Below are positions 1 through 4,131 of a stretch of DNA of 6,418 bases, piece after piece. Every line of letters begins with the position of its first letter. The first letter of the stretch is position 1. Origin of the DNA: Paramuribaculum sp. Lineage in GTDB: Bacteria; Bacteroidota; Bacteroidia; Bacteroidales; Muribaculaceae. A program made the position numbers and the translations under genes. Location: the NCBI GenBank assembly GCA_029051965.1, contig JAIDJZ010000141.1, forward strand, positions 1-6,418. Reading direction: 5' to 3'. The notes beneath the pieces are model-generated. The model was not told where the DNA came from. It did no database searches and saw nothing but the letters and a program-made list of their open reading frames with translations.

Positions 1-120
1 AGCTACGGCTACGCTCCTTCATCACAAGACAAAAATCACTCAGAGATATGCGACCCCAGCATTAACAAATATTGGGAAACCGGCTCTAAGAGCCACCGTT
101 TCAATCTCTCCCGTCACTTT
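1..120 (+). other. Undetermined end of an upstream transcription unit
   Basis: This stretch lies upstream of a strong + strand terminator, so a + strand unit probably ends here. The frame cannot be fixed. Frame 3 reads about 20 basic residues to a TAA at 63-65, which is the only stop placed naturally before the terminator. Frame 1 stays open from the window edge to a TGA at 235-237, and frame 2 to a TAA near 226; both run through the palindrome, so they are less natural. Frame 1 nevertheless shows several C-ending codons like the real genes. A small hairpin (GGCTC/GAGCC, about 83-95) follows the frame-3 stop. I recognise no protein family in any frame. Confidence 0.3.
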
Positions 121-169
121 CATTTCGGTGCGTCAGAATCCGCGGATTCTGACGCACCGAAATGTTTTT
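121..169 (+). terminator. Perfect 44-bp palindrome with T-run, intrinsic terminator
   Basis: Bases 121-164 equal their own reverse complement without a mismatch, centred on CCGCGG. As RNA this gives a stem of about 20 bp with a CGCG loop. Five Ts follow at 165-169 on the + strand; no T-run follows on the other strand, so it should act mainly on transcripts coming from the left. It insulates the lipoprotein promoter from upstream transcription. The DNA could also extrude as a cruciform. Confidence 0.8.
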
Positions 170-280
170 ATGTCTGTTTCCGCCAACAGGCATCCGGTCA
201 TTTTTCCATTGTTCTTAAGAATTTAATTTACAGATGAATTATTTTTAAGAAAAAATCACACTATTTTGGCATTTATTATA

Positions 281-288
281 TATCTTTG
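281..288 (+). promoter_or_regulatory. Bacteroides-type -7 box (TATCTTTG) for the lipoprotein operon
   Basis: TATCTTTG is an exact match to the Bacteroidetes -7 consensus TAnnTTTG. The only nearby TTTG (265-268) is 12 bases upstream, too close for the usual spacing of about 20, so the -33 element is weak or absent. Transcription would start near 293-296, giving a leader of roughly 85 nt before the ATG at 378. The leader can form a small hairpin (ATGCCG 306-311, loop GCAT, CGGCAT 316-321). Confidence 0.65.
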
Positions 289-377
289 CTGTGATTAATC
301 AAAAAATGCCGGCATCGGCATCTAATCCAGAAACAAACCAATCAGTAAAGCAACCCAACAAAATTCCACAAACTATC

Positions 378-1472
378 ATGACATTCAAGTCAATTCTCGC
401 GACTGCATTCATGTCGTTATGCCTGGTCGCCTGCTCTGAAACAAACGACGAACCGGAACTGCCGGAACAGCCCACTCCCGGAAAACCTGTCGAGACGACA
501 ATCACCATCACCTCCGAAACGCTCGAAATCTCTGTCGGAGAATCGACTCCAATCGAATATACTGTTGAACCGGACACCGCAACCGTCAGATGGGAATCGT
601 CCGACACGAGTATCGCAACCGTCGACGAACAAGGAGTCGTGACCGGAATTGCCGGCGGTTCTGTCACCGTGACCGCCTATGCCGCTTCGACATCGGCCTC
701 TGTCGCCGTCAAGGTTGTACTCGAACCAAAAGTCGGAGACTATTTCTATTCCGACGGAACTTTCTCCTCAACAATCGACGCAGAAAAGACTATCATCGGA
801 GTAATCTTCTGGACCGGCGACCCGACAGCCGACGACGCAGCTCTGCGCCGCGAGCACCCCGAATGCTGCAACGGCCTCGTGGTTGCAGCCTTTCCAAGCA
901 TGACACCGACTCCCTGGCAAAGCAATGCCTCATCCTACGGCTCGACAACCGGCCCCTGGGTTGAAGCCAACCTGGCGGGACGCTACATCTCGCCGGTTTC
1001 TTCATGGGGACGGGACACCCGACGCAACTACATTTCGGGATATAACAACACATGCGCCCTCGAACTCTTCAATGCCGATCCCGCAAACGCAGCGTGGACT
1101 ATCACCGCAATCAGCAGAGTGCAGCAGTTCCGTGAAACCACCCCGGCTCCGGCCTCGACAAGCGGATGGTTTCTGCCCGGCGCAAAAGAACTCACCCTGC
1201 TCATAAACAGCGAACATGACGGCGACGTGTTTGACTTCAATGATGTGGCCGCAGACAAAGCCGGACTCAACAAAGCCGTCATCAACAAAGTGCTCGAAAC
1301 AATCGAAGGCGCAGAACAGATCGGATCGAAAAAATGGGCCTATGACTTCTGGTCAAGCAATGACTGGGAAGCAGCCCAGACCTATTTCGTTTCATCGTTC
1401 GACGGCACTGTAATGTGTACTGAAAAACAGAACTCATACAATCAGCTCGTCAGATGCGTACTCGCATTCTGA
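378..1472 (+). CDS. Surface lipoprotein with one BIG2 Ig-like domain and a DUF1566/Lcl_C-like C-terminal module
   Basis: This encodes a predicted 364-residue exported lipoprotein of unknown function. A Lys-containing N-terminus and hydrophobic stretch (2-18) lead to a lipobox LVAC with the lipidated Cys at 19. An acidic stretch (SETNDEPE) and a Pro-rich linker follow; acidic residues after the Cys resemble the Bacteroidetes surface-export signal, so an outer-surface location is inferred. Residues about 41-113 form a BIG2 domain (ISVGES, RWESSDTSIATVDEQG, VTVTAYA). Residues about 118-364 form one module starting GDYFYSDGT and IGVIFWTG, with GYNNT at 221-225, SGWFLPGAKEL at 262-272, FWSS at 324-327 and terminal VRCVLAF. 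The WxLP..EL, WSS and VR spacing resembles DUF1566/Lcl_C. The frame is open back to a GTG at 291, but ATG 378 is preferred because it puts the signal peptide at the N-terminus and lies after the probable transcription start. It is paralogous to the next gene, 52 bases downstream, with no terminator between them. The ligand is unknown. Confidence 0.85.
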   Translation: MTFKSILATAFMSLCLVACSETNDEPELPEQPTPGKPVETTITITSETLEISVGESTPIEYTVEPDTATVRWESSDTSIATVDEQGVVTGIAGGSVTVTAYAASTSASVAVKVVLEPKVGDYFYSDGTFSSTIDAEKTIIGVIFWTGDPTADDAALRREHPECCNGLVVAAFPSMTPTPWQSNASSYGSTTGPWVEANLAGRYISPVSSWGRDTRRNYISGYNNTCALELFNADPANAAWTITAISRVQQFRETTPAPASTSGWFLPGAKELTLLINSEHDGDVFDFNDVAADKAGLNKAVINKVLETIEGAEQIGSKKWAYDFWSSNDWEAAQTYFVSSFDGTVMCTEKQNSYNQLVRCVLAF

Positions 1473-1524
1473 CAGCAAGACCCAATAATCGATCATTTTT
1501 CACTTTTTTAATCAACATTTTTTC

Positions 1525-2835
1525 ATGAAAACAAAACTATTGTCATTTGCGGTTCTCGCACTGGCTTCGGTCGGACTCTGCGCCTGCTCCGAAGACGGGC
1601 CGAACGAACCGGTCATCCCGACAACCATCGAACTCTCTCAATCTGAAATAAAACTGACTGCCGGTCAGACCGCTCAGGTTACCGCTACCGTCGAAAACGC
1701 TGCCGACGACAGCCTCATCGAATGGGAAAGCGCAGACGAGACCGTTGCTACCGTTGACCAGAACGGCGAGATCACCGCAGTCAACCCCGGAACTACAACG
1801 ATCACGGCAAAATGCAACGATGCAAGCGCAAGCTGCGAGGTCACCGTAGTTCCTCCGACCACTATCGCACTCTCCCAGAATGAATTGACACTTAAGATCG
1901 ACGAGACAGCCCAACTGACCGCTACGGCTGAAAACGCCGACAATAATCCGGTCGAATGGACAAGCTCTGACGAGACAATCGCAACTGTCGACGCAACCGG
2001 ACTTGTCTCGGCTCTGGCTGCCGGCCAAGCAACCATCACGGCTGCATGCAACGGAGCGACAGCAACCTGCGAAGTGACCGTCGAAGCTCCCGCAGCCGCA
2101 CCGAATATCGGCGACTACTTCTATTCCGACGGAACATGGTCGCCCGAAATCAACAATGCGAAAACAATCATCGGTGTTGTTTTCTGGACCGGCGATCCCA
2201 CTGCTCAAGACGCCAAACTGCGCGCCGACCATCCCGAATGCACCCACGGACTCGTCATCGGACTCGACGAAGCCCAGGTTGCATGGCAGCCTGCCTATGA
2301 ATCAATCTCCTACACTGTCAGCGAATGGGTGGAAGCCAACACCACCGGCCTCGCACTGCCGCGCAGCGGATATGCCGACAATGATCCCCTGCAGAACATC
2401 ATAGGCTACAACAACACGAAAGCAATCGAAGCCTTCAATGAAGCTGACGAAAACAGCAACTGCCGCGTCAGCCCGATTGAATGGACTGTCTCCTATCGCA
2501 GCAAAGTCCCCGCACCCAATTCAACAAGCGACTGGTACTTACCTTCGCCCAAGGAACTCTCTCTGCTCTGCGCCGGCGAAATGGAGGGCACAATCTATAT
2601 AAAGAAACCGATCATGACCAACGCCAAGCTTATCAACTCCAAGTTCAAGGCAATCGAAAAGACCGAGATGGACGGCGTCACCTACTGGTCAAGCACCGAG
2701 AGCTACTCGGCTACCACCGCAATTCTCAACGAAACAGCGTGGAACTATTATTTCGCAGAACTCAACCGACCGCTTTCGTGGAGCATGAAAGCATGGGACG
2801 AATACGCACGCGTACGCTGCATACTCGCCTTCTGA
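1525..2835 (+). CDS. Surface lipoprotein with two BIG2 Ig-like domains and a DUF1566/Lcl_C-like C-terminal module
   Basis: This encodes a predicted 436-residue exported lipoprotein, paralogous to the preceding gene. The signal peptide is residues 1-20 and the lipobox LCAC puts the lipidated Cys at 21, followed by SEDGPNE, an acidic start compatible with surface export. Two tandem BIG2 domains occupy about 32-108 and 111-186; each carries a C-x6-C pair near its end (C97/C104 and C175/C182), absent from the single BIG2 of the upstream paralogue. Residues about 194-436 are the shared module: GDYFYSDGTWS, IGVVFWTGDP, HPEC, GYNNT (294-298), SDWYLPSPKELSLL (335-348), YWSSTE (387-392) and terminal VRCILAF. 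The pattern resembles DUF1566/Lcl_C. The ATG follows an AT-rich stretch without a Shine-Dalgarno, as is normal in Bacteroidetes. No -7 box lies in the 52-base gap, so co-transcription with the upstream gene is likely. A strong terminator follows 30 bases after the stop. The BIG2 domains probably act as stalks presenting the C-terminal module; its target is unknown. Confidence 0.88.
   Translation: MKTKLLSFAVLALASVGLCACSEDGPNEPVIPTTIELSQSEIKLTAGQTAQVTATVENAADDSLIEWESADETVATVDQNGEITAVNPGTTTITAKCNDASASCEVTVVPPTTIALSQNELTLKIDETAQLTATAENADNNPVEWTSSDETIATVDATGLVSALAAGQATITAACNGATATCEVTVEAPAAAPNIGDYFYSDGTWSPEINNAKTIIGVVFWTGDPTAQDAKLRADHPECTHGLVIGLDEAQVAWQPAYESISYTVSEWVEANTTGLALPRSGYADNDPLQNIIGYNNTKAIEAFNEADENSNCRVSPIEWTVSYRSKVPAPNSTSDWYLPSPKELSLLCAGEMEGTIYIKKPIMTNAKLINSKFKAIEKTEMDGVTYWSSTESYSATTAILNETAWNYYFAELNRPLSWSMKAWDEYARVRCILAF
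1618..2082 (+). repeat. Two tandem BIG2 domain repeats within the second lipoprotein gene
   Basis: Two coding units (1618-1848 and 1855-2082) encode consecutive BIG2 domains offset by 78-79 residues. By hand alignment about 44 of 77 positions are identical, including PTTI.LSQ, TAQ.TAT.ENA, the DET.ATVD strand and the C-x6-CEVTV ending. The arrangement indicates an internal domain duplication, or the loss of one copy in the upstream paralogue. Confidence 0.8.
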
Positions 2836-2865
2836 TCTGACAAAACCAGCTGATTTGCAAACAAT

Positions 2866-2912
2866 AACGAGGAGCGCACATGGGCCACACCGCCCTGGCG
2901 CCCTCGTTTTTT
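2866..2912 (+). terminator. Intrinsic terminator of the lipoprotein operon
   Basis: AACGAGG-a-GCGC pairs with GCGC-CCTCGTT across one bulged A (11 bp). An inner GGGC/GCCC helix caps it, and six Ts follow at 2907-2912. It begins 30 bases after the stop of the second lipoprotein gene. Confidence 0.85.
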
Positions 2913-3180
2913 ATTGAAATTGGGGTCAAATCGTTAACGAATGTTATAGAATCAACCATTCCGCTCGGTTTACTTTTGCAACATTTCTGCACACCCAAAA
3001 ACCGCAATGTGCAAGAATAATTTACAGACGAAGTCAATTTGTTAACCGATCTTAATTTTTGTAACACAAACAGCGCAAAACGCGCCATTTTTTAACATTA
3101 TGTCGCATCTGCTAATAAACCTTTAACCCGCTATTGAAAAGTTTAAAAACGTCAATTATGACGCTATCAGCACTTTACAA
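2913..3180. other. AT-rich intergenic stretch before the NlpC/P60 promoter
   Basis: This stretch between the lipoprotein terminator and the NlpC/P60 promoter has no convincing gene. It holds a 10-bp palindrome TCGTTAACGA (2931-2940), an orphan -7 box (2971-2978), a small TGCACA/TGTGCA hairpin (about 2989-3014), and a GC hairpin with T6 near 3073-3093. The only short ATG frames are 8 to 33 codons, with nothing to support them. Confidence 0.6.
2971..3093 (+). ncRNA. Tentative small RNA: orphan -7 box to weak terminator
   Basis: TACTTTTG at 2971-2978 matches TAnnTTTG exactly but has no recognisable -33 element. A transcript starting near 2984 would run through two small hairpins (TGCACA/TGTGCA, and TTTGT/ACAAA around 3057-3069). 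It could end at GCGC-aaaac-GCGC (3073-3085) followed by six Ts (3088-3093), giving a length of roughly 110 nt. The final stem is only 4 bp, so termination would be weak. It could equally be a distant second start for the NlpC/P60 gene, or chance. No known RNA family is recognised. Confidence 0.2.
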
Positions 3181-3212
3181 TTTGCACACGCCGATTTTTA
3201 TGCCTAATTTTG
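3181..3212 (+). promoter_or_regulatory. Bacteroides-type promoter (TTTG-N20-TAATTTTG) of the NlpC/P60 gene
   Basis: TTTG at 3181-3184 and TAATTTTG at 3205-3212, separated by 20 bases, match both elements of the Bacteroidetes housekeeping promoter. Transcription should start near 3217-3220, giving a leader of about 55-58 nt before the ATG at 3275. This is the best-formed promoter in the window. Confidence 0.8.
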
Positions 3213-3225
3213 CAACGTCAAACAA

Positions 3226-3257
3226 AAAAACTATCACCTCTCCAATCAATAGTTTTT
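3226..3257 (+). promoter_or_regulatory. Stem-loop in the 5' UTR of the NlpC/P60 gene
   Basis: AAAAACTAT (3226-3234) is an exact inverted repeat of ATAGTTTTT (3249-3257), with a 14-nt loop. It lies within the predicted leader, about 17 bases before the ATG. The stem is AT-rich, so it is modest in strength. It might tune translation or mRNA stability, or weakly attenuate, since its 3' arm ends in five Ts. Confidence 0.4.
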
Positions 3258-3274
3258 AATAAATCAAGCAACCA

Positions 3275-3949
3275 ATGACACTTCGCAAAATAGTAATTTC
3301 AACTCTCCTCTGTGGCATTTTGTCACCTCTTACATCCTCAGCAAAATCTCTTCCTAAAGAACACCTCAACATCGCCCGTCAGGAAACACAGCTCTCAGCG
3401 GCCGATCCTTCGAACTCTTTTATCGCGATGGCAACTGCCCAGACCCGCGAAAACACCCCCTTCGCCCAGATGCCGGACATTCTCACTGAAGAAGCCACAA
3501 TCGCCGACGCTTCAGCCTCGAAGATCATCAACTACGCGTCACGTTTTCTCGGCACACGCTACGTTCTCGGCGCAATGGGCCCCTCGGCATTCGATTGCTC
3601 AGGATTCGTCGGATATGTCTATCGCAACTTCGGCATCACACTCGACCGCACCTCGCGCCAGCAGTATCTCCAGGGTGAGAAAGTAAGCCTCGGCAACCTG
3701 CGCCCGGGCGACCTGCTCTTCTTCAGCTCACGAAGCAGCGGACGCGGCAACGTCGGCCATGTCGCAATGGTCACCGAAGTGAATCCCGACGGCTCATGCA
3801 AATTCATCCACGCCTCATCAGGCAAAGGACGTGTGACCTACCAGAACTTCCCCGACAACGGCTACTATCAGCGCAACTTCGTCGGAGCACGCCGAATCCT
3901 CGGCACAAGTCTGGCACAAAACTCAACACTGGCACAGAACAAGCAATAA
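3275..3949 (+). CDS. Secreted NlpC/P60 family cell-wall peptidase
   Basis: This encodes a 224-residue exported cysteine peptidase. NlpC/P60 enzymes cleave the gamma-D-glutamyl-diamino-acid bond in peptidoglycan stem peptides, so a role in wall remodelling or turnover in the periplasm is expected. Residues 1-23 look like a Sec signal peptide (MTLRK, hydrophobic core, cleavage after SSA); no lipobox Cys is in the right place. Residues about 24-80 are a low-complexity Ala/Thr-rich linker with no recognisable SH3b or LysM binding domain. The catalytic domain covers about 81-208: Cys108 in FDCSGFVGYVYRNFG, His162 in GNVGHVAMV and His179 in FIHASS form the expected triad, and LRPGDLLFF (142-150) is the usual family strand. 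It ends with a Gln/Asn-rich tail. It has its own consensus promoter and a terminator 38 bases after the stop, so it is probably monocistronic. The family call is firm; the exact substrate bond is inferred. Confidence 0.93.
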   Translation: MTLRKIVISTLLCGILSPLTSSAKSLPKEHLNIARQETQLSAADPSNSFIAMATAQTRENTPFAQMPDILTEEATIADASASKIINYASRFLGTRYVLGAMGPSAFDCSGFVGYVYRNFGITLDRTSRQQYLQGEKVSLGNLRPGDLLFFSSRSSGRGNVGHVAMVTEVNPDGSCKFIHASSGKGRVTYQNFPDNGYYQRNFVGARRILGTSLAQNSTLAQNKQ

Positions 3950-3986
3950 GAAATAGTGATTTAGGAATATATTACACATCCCAGAC

Positions 3987-4027
3987 ATCGGTCGGAATCC
4001 GCGAGGACTCCGACCGATATTCTTTTT
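3987..4027 (+). terminator. Intrinsic terminator of the NlpC/P60 gene
   Basis: Arms at 3987-4000 and 4005-4018 pair over 14 positions with a single A-C mismatch, closed by a GCGA tetraloop of GNRA type. Five Ts follow at 4023-4027. It separates the peptidase gene from uvrA. Its inner sequence resembles the palindrome at 121-164. Confidence 0.85.
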
Positions 4028-4117
4028 GCGGACTACTGACGAAACGTCATGCGCAGATTTTATTTGGTTTTAGAAACTGTGCCGGTCACGGATGTTTCAT
4101 CTCACGAAAAAATGTCG

Positions 4118-4125
4118 TAACTTTG
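4118..4125 (+). promoter_or_regulatory. uvrA: -7 box (TAACTTTG) immediately before uvrA
   Basis: TAACTTTG is an exact TAnnTTTG match. The best -33 candidate is TTTC at 4095-4098, 19 bases upstream and one base off TTTG. The box ends 6 bases before the ATG, so transcription would begin at or within a few bases of the start codon. No LexA-like operator is recognised. Confidence 0.6.
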
Positions 4126-4131
4126 TATGTT

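Noticed and set aside
291..377. GTG start at 291 (or ATG at 306) for the first lipoprotein
   Set aside because: It would bury the signal peptide and lipobox behind about 24-29 hydrophilic residues, and 291 lies at or before the likely transcription start.
1473..1524. Possible promoter or terminator between the two lipoprotein genes
   Set aside because: There is no TAnnTTTG box and no stable hairpin; T-runs alone are not enough, so co-transcription is more likely.
1618..2082. CRISPR-like or mobile repeat
   Set aside because: The repeat is in frame, imperfect and encodes a known protein domain.
1543..2247. Long minus-strand open frame (234 codons) opposite the second lipoprotein gene
   Set aside because: It mirrors the repetitive BIG2 coding sequence, has no recognisable domain or promoter, and lies fully inside a well-supported gene.
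2762..3088. Minus-strand open frame of 108 codons over the intergenic gap
   Set aside because: It runs through the operon terminator and the end of the lipoprotein gene, with no promoter or recognisable protein features.
3158..3259. 33-codon + frame starting ATGACGCTA upstream of the NlpC/P60 gene
   Set aside because: It overlaps the consensus promoter and the leader hairpin, so it would start before the transcription start.
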